Shown in pieces: positions 9,153-17,398 of a DNA stretch of 64,000 bases. Every line of letters starts with the position of its first letter. Positions within the stretch are counted from its first letter, which is position 1. The stretch is from Rothia aeria (GTDB lineage: Bacteria; Actinomycetota; Actinomycetes; Actinomycetales; Micrococcaceae), in contig AP017895.1 in NCBI GenBank assembly GCA_002355935.1, positions 2,356,001-2,420,000 of the forward strand. Direction: 5' to 3'. Made by a program: the position numbers and the translations under genes. The notes below the pieces were generated by a model. The model was not told where the DNA came from. It made no database searches and saw nothing but the letters and a program-made list of their open reading frames with translations.

Positions 9153-9714
9153 CTAGTTAAGGGCCGAGAGGATACGTTCGGTCACCTCAGCGATCTCGCC
9201 AAGACCGTTTACTTCTTTGACGATGCCGCGTTCACGATAAATCGCGATCAGCGGTGCGGTCTCCTCTTCGTACACCTTCAGGCGGTGGCGGATGACCTCT
9301 TCATTATCGTCGGTGCGGCCCTGCTCGGCAGCACGGTTCAGCAGCCGCGCCACAAGCTCATCGTTATCAGCAACCAACAAGAGCACACGGTCAATCTGCT
9401 GATGAGTTTCGGCGAGGATCGAATCCAGTTCGTGCACCTGCGCGGTGTTGCGGGGGTACCCGTCCAGCAGGAAGCCGTTGGCGGTGTCTGCCTCAGCAAG
9501 GCGCGCCCGCACCATCCTGTTGGTCACAGAATCAGGAACTAGGTTGCCGGAGTCGATATACGACTTGGCTTCTTTACCCAGGTCGGTTTCTTCCTTAATG
9601 TTTTTGCGGAAGATATCGCCTGTGGAGATTGCCGGGATGTTCAGTTTCTCGGCGATTTTTACGGCTTGGGTGCCTTTGCCGGCCCCGGGGGCCAACGATC
9701 AGCAGACGGTTCAT
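9153..9714 (-). CDS. adk: Adenylate kinase, short form (frame break in the P-loop)
   Basis: Repaired length is about 187 residues, the short type without an extended LID that is typical of actinobacteria. It interconverts AMP, ADP and ATP. Visible parts: MNRLLIV before the P-loop, GAGKGTQAVKIAEKLN, the AMP-binding AISTGDIFR, FLLDGYPRNTAQ and a short LID around LNRAAEQGRTDD. Two bases are missing in the C/G run 9683-9691; restoring them gives the family P-loop GPPGAGKGT. The true start is ATG at 9714, which overlaps the secY stop codon as ATGA and suggests coupled translation. Uninterrupted reading would otherwise start only at 9695, without the first strand and P-loop glycine. Confidence 0.92.
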
Positions 9715-11018
9715 CGAAGCAGTCCTTCGTAGTGTCGTTGTTGGAGCTGGGCGTTAATCTGCTTGAGGGTATCAAGCCCAACGCCCACCACGATCAGCAG
9801 CGAGGCGCCACCGAACGGGAAGTTCTGGTTTGCCTGGAATAGAATCAGCGCAACCAGCGGAATCATAGAGATGACCGCCAGGTAGAGTGAGCCAGGCAGG
9901 GTAATACGGTTCAGCACGTAGCTGAGGTAACGCTCGGTAGGTTTGCCGGCTCGAACGCCGGGGATGAACCCACCGTATTTCTTCATATTATCCGCCACTT
10001 CAACCGGGTCGAAAGTCACCGACACATAGAAGTACGTGAATCCCAGGATGAGGAAGAAGTACAGGGTAATGTACAGCGGGTGATCGCCGCGCACCAGGTA
10101 GGTGTTAATCCAGCTGACCCACTCCGGCGGAGGCGAGCCGTTATTGGGGGTGTTCAGCTGGGCGATAATGCCGGGCAGGCTCAGCAGGGAGGAAGCGAAA
10201 ATCAGCGGAATCACACCGGCCATATTGACCTTGAGCGGAATATAGGTGCTGGTGCCGCCAATGGTGCGGCGCCCAATCATCCGTTTTGCGTACTGCACGG
10301 GCACACGGCGTACCGACTGTTCCACGTAGACCACGGCGAGCATCACCACAAGGCCCACACCGCACACGGCCCAGAAAACCATTGCGCCCTGCTGACGCTC
10401 AATAGCGCCAAGTGCGTTCGGGAAGGAGGAGGCGATGGAGGTGAAAATCAGCAGTGACATGCCGTTGCCCACGCCGCGTTCGGTGATCTGCTCACCCATC
10501 CACATGATCACGGTGGTACCTGCGCACAGGGTGATAATAATCAGCAGAACATGCCAGATGTCGTCAACGGGGATAATGTTCGGGCAGTTCCCGATCAGTG
10601 CGCCGCTGCGGGCCATCGACACAATGGTGGTGCCGTTCAGAAGCGCGAGGGCGATGGTGAGATAACGAGTGTACTGTGTGAGTTTAGCCTGTCCCTGAGC
10701 CCCTTCATCGTGTAGCTCTTGGAAACGCGGGATGACCACACGCAACAGCTGAATAATGATGCTTGCGGTAATGTACGGCATCACGCCCAGTGCGAAGATA
10801 GACAGCTGCAACAGGGCGCCACCGCTGAAGAGGTTAACGATGTCATAGATTCCGTGGTTACTGCCATTATTGGCGATACACTGCTGAACGGTGCCGTAGG
10901 AAATACCGGGGGCAGGGATGAAAGTGCCCATGCGGTATATCACGATCATGCCCAGGGTAAACAGCAGCTTGCGTCGCAAGTCGGCGGTCTTTAGGACGCG
11001 CCCGAATGCGCTAAGCAC
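9711..11018 (-). CDS. secY: Protein translocase subunit SecY
   Basis: About 435 residues with ten membrane segments; the central pore of the Sec translocon in the cytoplasmic membrane. It begins VLSAFGRVLKTADLRRKLLF and contains NRITLPGSLYLAVISMIPL and the C-terminal LLIVVGVGLDTLKQINAQL. The GTG at 11018 is preferred as start because AGGAGG lies five bases ahead and the conserved N-terminus begins there; an upstream in-frame ATG at 11048 would add ten residues without a binding site. The end overlaps adk by four bases. A terminator and a candidate promoter separate it from rplO. Confidence 0.97.
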   Translation of the reverse strand: MLSAFGRVLKTADLRRKLLFTLGMIVIYRMGTFIPAPGISYGTVQQCIANNGSNHGIYDIVNLFSGGALLQLSIFALGVMPYITASIIIQLLRVVIPRFQELHDEGAQGQAKLTQYTRYLTIALALLNGTTIVSMARSGALIGNCPNIIPVDDIWHVLLIIITLCAGTTVIMWMGEQITERGVGNGMSLLIFTSIASSFPNALGAIERQQGAMVFWAVCGVGLVVMLAVVYVEQSVRRVPVQYAKRMIGRRTIGGTSTYIPLKVNMAGVIPLIFASSLLSLPGIIAQLNTPNNGSPPPEWVSWINTYLVRGDHPLYITLYFFLILGFTYFYVSVTFDPVEVADNMKKYGGFIPGVRAGKPTERYLSYVLNRITLPGSLYLAVISMIPLVALILFQANQNFPFGGASLLIVVGVGLDTLKQINAQLQQRHYEGLLR

Positions 11019-11092
11019 ATGTCCTCCTGAAATTCTTGGGGTGTGCACGCCCTAAGGCTAACCTTAGCGGGTGCGTTAAACACATACCTTCC

Positions 11093-11120
11093 AGTCTAAC
11101 CCGTTCACGGCGTTTGTCGA
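11093..11120 (-). promoter_or_regulatory. Candidate promoter of secY-adk
   Basis: Minus strand TCGACA (11115-11120) and TAGACT (11093-11098) with a 16-base spacer, about 75 bases before the secY start and after the rplO terminator. Consensus similarity only. Confidence 0.35.
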
Positions 11121-11209
11121 TAACCGTACCCACGAATACCGCCTATTTCTACTCTCTGAGCATGATTTAGTGTGCAATAACACCGTGCGGTTGCTGACTG
11201 GAAAAGAAC

Positions 11210-11241
11210 GACCCCCGCAGGGGTAAAAACCTGCGGGGGTC
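11210..11241 (-). terminator. Rho-independent terminator after rplO
   Basis: Perfect 12-bp stem (11210-11221 and 11230-11241) with an 8-base loop, 19 bases past the rplO stop, followed on the minus strand by GTTCTTTTCC. It ends the spc transcript before secY. Confidence 0.8.
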
Positions 11242-11259
11242 ATACCTGTAGTGTGAAAA

Positions 11260-11706
11260 CTACTTGACGGTCACAGAACCGCCAGCGGCTTTGATTTTCT
11301 CAATAGCGGAAGCCGATGCCTTGTCAACGGTTACGTTCACCTTCACAGTGATCTCGCCGTTGCCCAGAACCTTCACGGGCTGGTTCTTACGAACTGCACC
11401 CTTAGCCACCAGCTCGGCGATGGTTACGTCACCGCCGGAGGGGAAAAGCTCCTGGATACGGTCCAGGTTTACCACCTGGTACTCGGTGCGGAACGGGTTC
11501 TTGAAGCCGCGCAGCTTCGGCAGGCGCATGTGCAGCGGCAGCTGGCCGCCTTCGAAGCCTGCACGAACCTGGTAGCGTGCCTTGGTACCCTTGGTACCGC
11601 GACCTGCGGTCTTACCCTTGGAGCCTTCACCGCGGCCTACGCGGGTCTTTGCCTTGTGGGCACCCGGTGCCGGGCGCAGATCGTGAATCTTGATAGCGTC
11701 TGCCAT
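11260..11706 (-). CDS. rplO: 50S ribosomal protein L15 (uL15)
   Basis: About 148 residues. It begins [20 protein letters not shown] and continues with the glycine-rich [20 protein letters not shown], a flexible extension that penetrates 23S rRNA. It then has [18 protein letters not shown] and the C-terminal domain ending AAGGSVTVK. The start is ATG at 11706, one base past the rpmD stop, with GAGGAGGT upstream inside rpmD; an upstream in-frame start at 11724 lacks support. L15 is a late assembly protein of the large subunit. Confidence 0.97.
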   Translation of the reverse strand: MADAIKIHDLRPAPGAHKAKTRVGRGEGSKGKTAGRGTKGTKARYQVRAGFEGGQLPLHMRLPKLRGFKNPFRTEYQVVNLDRIQELFPSGGDVTIAELVAKGAVRKNQPVKVLGNGEITVKVNVTVDKASASAIEKIKAAGGSVTVK

Positions 11707-11707
11707 C

Positions 11708-11914
11708 TTACTTGACCTCCTCAACCTTCACCAGGTGAGCAACGGTGTTAACCATGCCAACGGTGACGGGGTCAGCAGTGCGTACTACCTTGTTGCCCGG
11801 GCGCTTAAGGCCGAGGGAACGTAGGGTGTCGCGCATGTTCTGCTTCTGACCAACATAGGACTTGACCTGGGTGATTTCCAGCTTTGCGTCACTGGGCTGA
11901 ATACGCTTAGCCAT
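11708..11914 (-). CDS. rpmD: 50S ribosomal protein L30 (uL30)
   Basis: 68 residues; the bacterial L30 core (about 60) with a short N-terminal extension ([11 protein letters not shown]). It contains [20 protein letters not shown] and [19 protein letters not shown], then [15 protein letters not shown]. Its ATG overlaps the rpsE stop as TAATG, and its 3' end holds the ribosome binding site of rplO, so the three genes are tightly coupled. Normal spc-operon position. Confidence 0.97.
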   Translation of the reverse strand: MAKRIQPSDAKLEITQVKSYVGQKQNMRDTLRSLGLKRPGNKVVRTADPVTVGMVNTVAHLVKVEEVK

Positions 11915-12588
11915 TACGCACCTGCCTTATCGGACTTGGTGTTGCGCAGGTAGCTGGGGATAACCTCGTCTGCGGGCAGGCCGCGGCGGGCTGCCACTGC
12001 CAGAGGCTCTTCCAGCTGCTTGAGTGCTGCAACGGTTGCGTGAACGATGTTGATCTGGTTAGCTGACCCCAGCGACTTGGAGAGCACATCGTGAATACCA
12101 GCGCACTCCAGCACCGCACGCACGGGGCCACCAGCGATCACACCGGTACCGGCGGTTGCCGGGCGGAGCATCACAACACCTGCGGCTGCCTCACCCTGCA
12201 CACGGTGCGGGATGGTGCGGTCCTCAATGCGGGGAACACGGAAGAAGTTCTTCTTCGCTTCCTCAACACCCTTGGAAATAGCCGAGGGAACTTCCTTGGC
12301 CTTGCCGTACCCGACGCCGACCATACCGTTACCGTCACCAACAACGACCAGAGCAGTGAAGCTGAAACGACGGCCGCCCTTCACCACCTTGGCAACACGG
12401 TTAATGGCAACAACGTGCTCAATGTACTTGTCTTTTTCCTCTTCGCGTGCGCGGTTGTTCTTACGGTCACCGCGACCGCGACGCTCGCCGCGGTTGCTGC
12501 GGCGATCTTCGCGCTGCTTGGAGGTCTCAGCGGTTTCAGCTACGGTTGCTTCGCTCACCTGAGTTTCCTTTTCGTTCTGCTCGCTCAT
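11914..12588 (-). CDS. rpsE: 30S ribosomal protein S5 (uS5)
   Basis: 224 residues; longer than the E. coli protein because of an N-terminal acidic and then Arg-rich tail (residues 1-50, with [18 protein letters not shown]) that is common in actinobacteria. The double-stranded RNA-binding domain follows ([38 protein letters not shown]) and then the C-terminal domain ([19 protein letters not shown]). S5 contributes to decoding accuracy near the mRNA entry site. The stop overlaps the rpmD start, and its own ATG overlaps the rplR stop by one base. Confidence 0.98.
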   Translation of the reverse strand: MSEQNEKETQVSEATVAETAETSKQREDRRSNRGERRGRGDRKNNRAREEEKDKYIEHVVAINRVAKVVKGGRRFSFTALVVVGDGNGMVGVGYGKAKEVPSAISKGVEEAKKNFFRVPRIEDRTIPHRVQGEAAAGVVMLRPATAGTGVIAGGPVRAVLECAGIHDVLSKSLGSANQINIVHATVAALKQLEEPLAVAARRGLPADEVIPSYLRNTKSDKAGA

Positions 12589-12950
12589 TAGAGTTCCAGA
12601 CCCCCTTCGCGTGCACCTTCAGCAACTGCTGCAACACGACCGTGGTACTTGTTACCGCCGCGGTCGAACACAACGGTTTCGATACCCGCAGCCTTCGCGC
12701 GCTCTGCGATGAGTTCGCCAACACGCTTAGCCTTAGCGGTCTTTGTCAGTTCGGTTGCTGCACGCAGATCCGCTTCCATGGTCGATGCCGATGCCAGGGT
12801 TACGCCCTTCACATCGTCAATCACCTGAACGAACATGTGACGGCTCGAACGGGTGACGCACAGGCGCGGACGCGCCGCAGTACCCGAGATGTGCTTACGC
12901 AGACGAGCGTGACGACGTGCACGCTGCGCTGCTTTCGACTTAATAGCCAT
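12588..12950 (-). CDS. rplR: 50S ribosomal protein L18 (uL18)
   Basis: 120 residues, normal length. The basic N-terminus ([20 protein letters not shown]) is followed by the 5S rRNA-binding core with [19 protein letters not shown] and [20 protein letters not shown], ending in a [10 protein letters not shown]-terminus. With L5 it delivers 5S rRNA to the large subunit. Three bases separate its start from the rplF stop, and its stop overlaps the rpsE start. Confidence 0.98.
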   Translation of the reverse strand: MAIKSKAAQRARRHARLRKHISGTAARPRLCVTRSSRHMFVQVIDDVKGVTLASASTMEADLRAATELTKTAKAKRVGELIAERAKAAGIETVVFDRGGNKYHGRVAAVAEGAREGGLEL

Positions 12951-12952
12951 GT

Positions 12953-13489
12953 TTACTTACCAGCCTTCCCGACCTTGCGGCGGATGTGCTCACCTGCGTA
13001 GCGAACACCCTTGCCCTTGTAGGGGTCGGGCTTACGCAGACCACGAATGTTTGCTGCAACCTGACCAACCTGCTGCTTGTCGATACCCGACACGGTCAGC
13101 TTGTTGGGGCCCTCCACGGTGAAGGAGATACCTTCGGGGGCCTCAACGTTGATCGAGTGGGAGTAACCAAGAGCGAACTCAAGGTCTTTACCCTTGGCGG
13201 TCACACGGTAACCGGTGCCAACGATCTCGAGCTTCTTCTCGTAGCCCTGAGTCACGCCAATGATCAGGTTCTGGATCAGGGTGCGGGTCAAACCGTGCAG
13301 TGAACGCGACAGACGCTCATCATTGGGGCGGGAAACGGTAATTTCGTTCTCGTTCAGGGCCACAGTAATGGGGGCGGCCACAGTGTGGCTCAGCTCGCCC
13401 TTGGGGCCCTTAACGGTCACCAGGTTGCCATCAACCTTCACCTCAACGCCAGCCGGAATCGAGATGGGGAGACGTCCAATACGTGACAT
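12953..13489 (-). CDS. rplF: 50S ribosomal protein L6 (uL6)
   Basis: 178 residues, normal length, made of two repeated domains. It starts [20 protein letters not shown]. The second domain has the near-universal [39 protein letters not shown] and the basic end [12 protein letters not shown]6 lies near the sarcin-ricin loop where elongation factors bind. The start is ATG at 13489 with AGGAAGAGAAT upstream. It lies between rpsH and rplR. Confidence 0.98.
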   Translation of the reverse strand: MSRIGRLPISIPAGVEVKVDGNLVTVKGPKGELSHTVAAPITVALNENEITVSRPNDERLSRSLHGLTRTLIQNLIIGVTQGYEKKLEIVGTGYRVTAKGKDLEFALGYSHSINVEAPEGISFTVEGPNKLTVSGIDKQQVGQVAANIRGLRKPDPYKGKGVRYAGEHIRRKVGKAGK

Positions 13490-13513
13490 TATTCTCTTCC
13501 TTTCTCTAACCGA

Positions 13514-13912
13514 CTACCAGATGTAAGCGATGACTTCGCCGCCCACGCCCTTCTTCGCAGCCTGCTTGTCAGTGAGCAGGCCCGAGGAGGTGGACAGGAT
13601 TGCGGTACCGAGGCCGCCCAGAACCTTCGGCAGGTTCGTGGACTTTGCGTAGGTGCGCAGACCCGGCTTGGAAATACGGCGTACGCCAGCGATAGAACGC
13701 TCACGGGACGGACCGTACTTGAGGACGAGGGTCAGGGTCTTACCAACCTTGGCTTCCTCTTCCTTAACGTCAGCAATGTAACCCTCAGCCTTCAGGATCT
13801 CGGCGATACGAGCCTTCAGCTTGGAGTAGGGCATAGATACGGTGTCGTGGTATGCCGAGTTTGCGTTGCGCAAACGGGTCAGCATATCTGCGACCGGATC
13901 AGTCATAGTCAT
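13514..13912 (-). CDS. rpsH: 30S ribosomal protein S8 (uS8)
   Basis: 132 residues, normal length. Begins [20 protein letters not shown] and has the C-terminal RNA-binding segment with [21 protein letters not shown]8 binds helix 21 of 16S rRNA and in E. coli represses the spc operon. It directly follows rplE: the usual rpsN (S14) gene between rplE and rpsH is missing, with only 71 bases separating them. Start ATG at 13912. Confidence 0.98.
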   Translation of the reverse strand: MTMTDPVADMLTRLRNANSAYHDTVSMPYSKLKARIAEILKAEGYIADVKEEEAKVGKTLTLVLKYGPSRERSIAGVRRISKPGLRTYAKSTNLPKVLGGLGTAILSTSSGLLTDKQAAKKGVGGEVIAYIW

Positions 13913-13983
13913 GTGGGCTCTTGCCCTTCCTCGTTGTGGTTTCCCCGCCGCCTGTTGTGCGGGTGGGACCTACAACGTAGTCG

Positions 13984-14543
13984 TTAGTTGGTCTTGAACG
14001 GGAAGCCCAGTGCCTTCAGAATGGCACGGCCTTCATCATCGGTCTTGGCGCTGGTCACCACGGTAATGTCCATACCACGCACGCGGTCGATCGAATCCTG
14101 ATCGATTTCGTGGAACATGGACTGCTCGGTCAGACCGAAGGTGTAGTTACCGTTACCGTCGAACTGGCGGTCCGAAAGTCCGCGGAAGTCGCGGATACGG
14201 GGCAGGGCCAGGGTGACGAGGCGGTCCAGGAATTCCCACATGCGGTCGCCACGCAGGGTGACGTGTGCACCAATGGGCATGCCTTCACGCAGCTTGAACT
14301 GTGCGATGGACTTCTTCGCGCGGGTAACAATCGGCTTCTGACCGGTGATGGCGGTGAGGTCGCGGATAGCGCCGTCCATGAGCTTTGCGTCGCGAGCTGC
14401 CTCGCCAACACCCATGTTCACAACAACCTTAACGACCTTCGGGATCTGCATGACGTTCTCGTACTTGAACTCTTCCTGCAGAGCGGGAACGACGACCTCA
14501 GCGTACTTGGTTTTGAAGCGGGGGTGATCTTGGTTTCGCTCAT
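13984..14543 (-). CDS. rplE: 50S ribosomal protein L5 (uL5) (one frame break near the start)
   Basis: Repaired length is about 186 residues. The family core is complete: [60 protein letters not shown] and [20 protein letters not shown]. The true start is the ATG at 14543, which overlaps the rplX stop as TAATG. It gives MSETKIT before a G/C run at 14520-14524 where one base is missing; restoring it leads into [11 protein letters not shown]5 binds 5S rRNA and contacts the P-site tRNA and S13. Standard order rplX-rplE. Confidence 0.95.
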
Positions 14544-14878
14544 TAGATGTCCTTACCCGAGCTCTTGGCGTAGCGCACACGAACGGTGCGGGTCTTGCCG
14601 TTACGCTCTACAGTCTCTTCACGGAAACCAACACGGGTCGGCTTCTTGGTTTCGGGGTCAACGATCGCAACGTTCGAGACGTGAATCGGTGCCTCAACCT
14701 TCTGAATGCCGCCAGCAGCGCCGGTTACGGGGTTGGCTTTGGTGTGCTTGGTGACGACCTTAACGCCCTCAACAATCACGCGGTTTTCCTTAGGGATAAC
14801 CTTCAGAACCTTACCCTGCTTGCCCTTGTCTGCACCGGAAATAACCTGAACCAGGTCGCCGGACTTGATCTTAGCCAT
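14543..14878 (-). CDS. rplX: 50S ribosomal protein L24 (uL24)
   Basis: 111 residues. The KOW motif is at the N-terminus ([39 protein letters not shown]), followed by [20 protein letters not shown] and [21 protein letters not shown]24 is an early assembly initiator near the exit tunnel. Start ATG at 14878, three bases behind the rplN stop; its stop overlaps the rplE start. Confidence 0.98.
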   Translation of the reverse strand: MAKIKSGDLVQVISGADKGKQGKVLKVIPKENRVIVEGVKVVTKHTKANPVTGAAGGIQKVEAPIHVSNVAIVDPETKKPTRVGFREETVERNGKTRTVRVRYAKSSGKDI

Positions 14879-14881
14879 GAG

Positions 14882-15253
14882 TTAGAGCACCTCCGGAGCA
14901 AGCGAAACGATCTTCATGAACTTCTTATCGCGAAGTTCACGGCCCACGGGGCCGAAGATACGGGTACCGCGAGGATCACCATCGGTGTTCTTCAGGATCA
15001 CTGCGGAGTTCTCGTCGAACTTAATGTAGGAGCCGTCTGCTCGACGGGTTTCCTTCTTGGTGCGGACGACTACGGCTTTCACCACGTCGCCCTTCTTTAC
15101 GGTACCGCCGGGGATAGCATCCTTGACGGTTGCGACAATAACGTCGCCAATGCCTGCGTAGCGACGCGAAGAACCACCGAGCACACGGATGGTCAGGATT
15201 TCCTTCGCACCGGTGTTGTCGGCGACCTTCAGTCGCGACTCCTGCTGAATCAT
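14882..15253 (-). CDS. rplN: 50S ribosomal protein L14 (uL14), first gene of the spc segment
   Basis: 123 residues, normal length. It begins [20 protein letters not shown], with [40 protein letters not shown] and the C-terminal SLAPEVL. L14 makes an intersubunit bridge and is the target of ribosome silencing factor RsfS. Start ATG at 15253 with AGGAGAAAT upstream. In most bacteria rpsQ ends immediately before rplN; here rpsQ is 5.6 kb away, so rplN must rely on a separate promoter, for which a good candidate lies at 15511-15539. Confidence 0.98.
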   Translation of the reverse strand: MIQQESRLKVADNTGAKEILTIRVLGGSSRRYAGIGDVIVATVKDAIPGGTVKKGDVVKAVVVRTKKETRRADGSYIKFDENSAVILKNTDGDPRGTRIFGPVGRELRDKKFMKIVSLAPEVL

Positions 15254-15510
15254 ATTTCTCCTGTCGTCTCGCCGGTTCCGACACGCAGTAAGCGCGAGCC
15301 AGCCTTGCGGAACATTTTTACGGGATTGGGTGACGCCCCGGGCCCAACACTATGCAGTGAGGGTTAGCGGAAACGCCTGGGGTAGCCCATGCCAACAGCA
15401 TCTGGACCCGCGTGAAGCGGGCGTAATCCACCCGCGTAGCGGCATTATGCTTTGGCACGAGAAACCCGTGGTTGCGCGCGCGAATCTGTATGCGCGCACG
15501 CATTCTTAAA

Positions 15511-15539
15511 AATATACCGGAGATTTAGCGGTAAAACAA
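15511..15539 (-). promoter_or_regulatory. Candidate promoter of the rplN (spc) operon
   Basis: Minus strand TTGTTT (15534-15539), 17-base spacer, TATATT (15511-15516). It predicts a leader of about 250 bases before rplN. The leader (15254-15504) has several GC-rich inverted repeats such as CCCGC/GCGGG near 15410-15440 but no open frame or known regulatory RNA that I recognise. Confidence 0.5.
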
Positions 15540-15625
15540 AGAAAATGCCGCAGGTAGGATGCGCGCCACATTTGAGACACGCCTACCCGCCCTAGCTGTC
15601 CCGTCCGGATACTCATCCCACGGGG

Positions 15626-17248
15626 CTAGGGAAATTTGGGGTATCCTGCAAAATCAGTGTGCTGCACAGATGTATCCACGGTGGCTACCGCTGGTGCAGG
15701 CATGTGGCGTTCTGCCTCTACAATACGCACTGGGATTCCCAAGGAGCGCGCAATATCGCCCTCTGCTTCCCCAGAACGGACAGTAATAACATGCTCTTGC
15801 CCGGCCTTCCACTCGGCGGGGAATTCTACGGAGGCGGTCAGTAACGCCCCAAAATGCGCCGCCTGAACCTGAACACGCGCCAGCTCTACCCCATCCCCTT
15901 CGATAATCACCTCGGACCCAACGCGTGGGCCGTATCCGGGATGCTCTTTGAACCATCCCGAACCCGTTATCTGGATCGGGTACCCTTCAGGCAGCTCTGC
16001 AAGTATCTCAACATCAGCACCATCGTCTTCAACAAGAACCCGCAGCGATGGGGAGAATACAGGAAAAACCGTGGCATCCGGCTCACCGTGCACCTGCACC
16101 TGCACACGCGTTATAGAATCCGCGTCAATAGTGCGCGGCTTTTCACCGGTGCGCTCTTCAGTATCCGCCGCAGTAAATTTACCCGTGAACGGATCAATAT
16201 GGAACGGCACCCGCACCTGCTTGTGCTCGCCCGCCTTATCGGAGACAAGCACCGCCCCATCAGGAAGCAACACCTGGTGATTGGTTTTCGTCTCACTCAC
16301 GCGGATCTCCCCCAACACTTTTCGGCTGGTAACGTCAATAATGCCAACAGTTCCACCAATAGGCTCAGGCGAACGGGGCGCACCGAAATCAGTCACATAC
16401 AGTAGAGCTTTGGCAGCGTCATAGAGGATATCGGTTGGCATTTTGCCGTAGGGGATAAAATCTAAGGGTTCCCCTTCAAGGCTGAGAATATGAACACCGG
16501 AGTTACGGCCCTGCACACCCTGAGTGGAGACATAGAGCTCACCGCGCGCACCGCTGACTTCAACACCGTGCACCACAGCAGGTAGGGTCTTGTAATCGGC
16601 GGCAGGCACATCATAAGTTCGTACATGTTCCGCGGTATTGAGATCTACCACTAAAATCTGGTTATTCATAATGTCGGGAATGTACAGTTCACGTTTTTCA
16701 TCTAAGGCAATAGGCCCCAGAAGCATCGCTTCAGAGCCGCCGCTCTGCGTAGTGAGGTAGTGGTAGTTCACCGCAAAAGTGTCGAGGTCTACAGTGCAGT
16801 ACCCTCCTGAAGTGGTGATATAGGCGCGGTTTCCGGGCGTATCAATAAATAATTCGCGCAGCTGCCATATCTGCTCCCCCACCGCCAAACTATCCCATAC
16901 CAGGGACAGGTCATCTTGGTTATACACTGTGACGGACCCGGTGCTTGCGCTGCCAACCCACAAAGTTCCGCGTTCGTTATCGAGTGCTAGCCCAAAAGCA
17001 CCCTGCAGCTGGTATTGCCCTTTCACCAGGTCTCGGTTATCGGAGGTCACGGGCAGCTGCGCGAGTGCTTCGATACGCAAAGTATCGGGGTCAATGCGCG
17101 CAATGGTTGAGGTGGTGCTTCCGTGGGCGCGGGCATAGTTAAAGGTTCCGGTCACGAACAGCTGCCGTGTTGTGGGGTTGTGCGCTAGCTGGTATTGCCC
17201 AGGAATACCCTGCGCTTTAAGGAGGTTAGCGGTAACAGTCTGAGCCAT
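15626..17248 (-). CDS. Beta-propeller (YVTN/NHL-like) protein, paralogue of the neighbouring wall-anchored protein; no export signal
   Basis: 540 residues, no break. Residues 1-400 are repeats of the propeller type, e.g. GAFGLALDNERGTLWVGSAS, TVYNQDDLSLVWDS, REELYIPDIMNNQILVVDL-like blades (here ELYIPDIMNNQILVVDLNT) and ILYDAAKALLYVTDFG. Residues 410-520 form an Ig-like module with YPIQITGSGWFKEHPGYGPR and LTASVEFPAEW, similar in layout to the repeated module of the gene at 17399. There is no signal peptide, membrane helix or sorting motif, and the start ATG at 17248 lies only about 50 bases after a hairpin, leaving no room for one. Binding partner unknown. It may be cytoplasmic, released by another route, or mis-started. 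Confidence 0.8.
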   Translation of the reverse strand: MAQTVTANLLKAQGIPGQYQLAHNPTTRQLFVTGTFNYARAHGSTTSTIARIDPDTLRIEALAQLPVTSDNRDLVKGQYQLQGAFGLALDNERGTLWVGSASTGSVTVYNQDDLSLVWDSLAVGEQIWQLRELFIDTPGNRAYITTSGGYCTVDLDTFAVNYHYLTTQSGGSEAMLLGPIALDEKRELYIPDIMNNQILVVDLNTAEHVRTYDVPAADYKTLPAVVHGVEVSGARGELYVSTQGVQGRNSGVHILSLEGEPLDFIPYGKMPTDILYDAAKALLYVTDFGAPRSPEPIGGTVGIIDVTSRKVLGEIRVSETKTNHQVLLPDGAVLVSDKAGEHKQVRVPFHIDPFTGKFTAADTEERTGEKPRTIDADSITRVQVQVHGEPDATVFPVFSPSLRVLVEDDGADVEILAELPEGYPIQITGSGWFKEHPGYGPRVGSEVIIEGDGVELARVQVQAAHFGALLTASVEFPAEWKAGQEHVITVRSGEAEGDIARSLGIPVRIVEAERHMPAPAVATVDTSVQHTDFAGYPKFP

Positions 17249-17298
17249 AATGAAAGATTCTTCTCACAAAAATATAGGAGGCGGATATTTAATGTGAT

Positions 17299-17337
17299 GG
17301 GGCGGGTACTCCCTACTCTTGAGGAAGTACCCGCCCC
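17299..17337 (-). terminator. Terminator-like hairpin between the two propeller genes
   Basis: Perfect 12-bp stem (17299-17310 and 17326-17337) with a 15-base loop, about 60 bases past the stop of the LAXTG gene. The downstream T content is modest (ATCACATTAAAT), so it may be partial. Confidence 0.5.
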
Positions 17338-17398
17338 TATCATAGACGCGCTATGCGCTGTTTTACTAGCCTAAAGCGGTGTAACCGACTTTATCCGT

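Noticed and set aside
9695-9714. A later adk start at 9695
   Set aside because: It would drop the first beta strand and part of the P-loop; the ATGA overlap with secY and the repaired P-loop support 9714.
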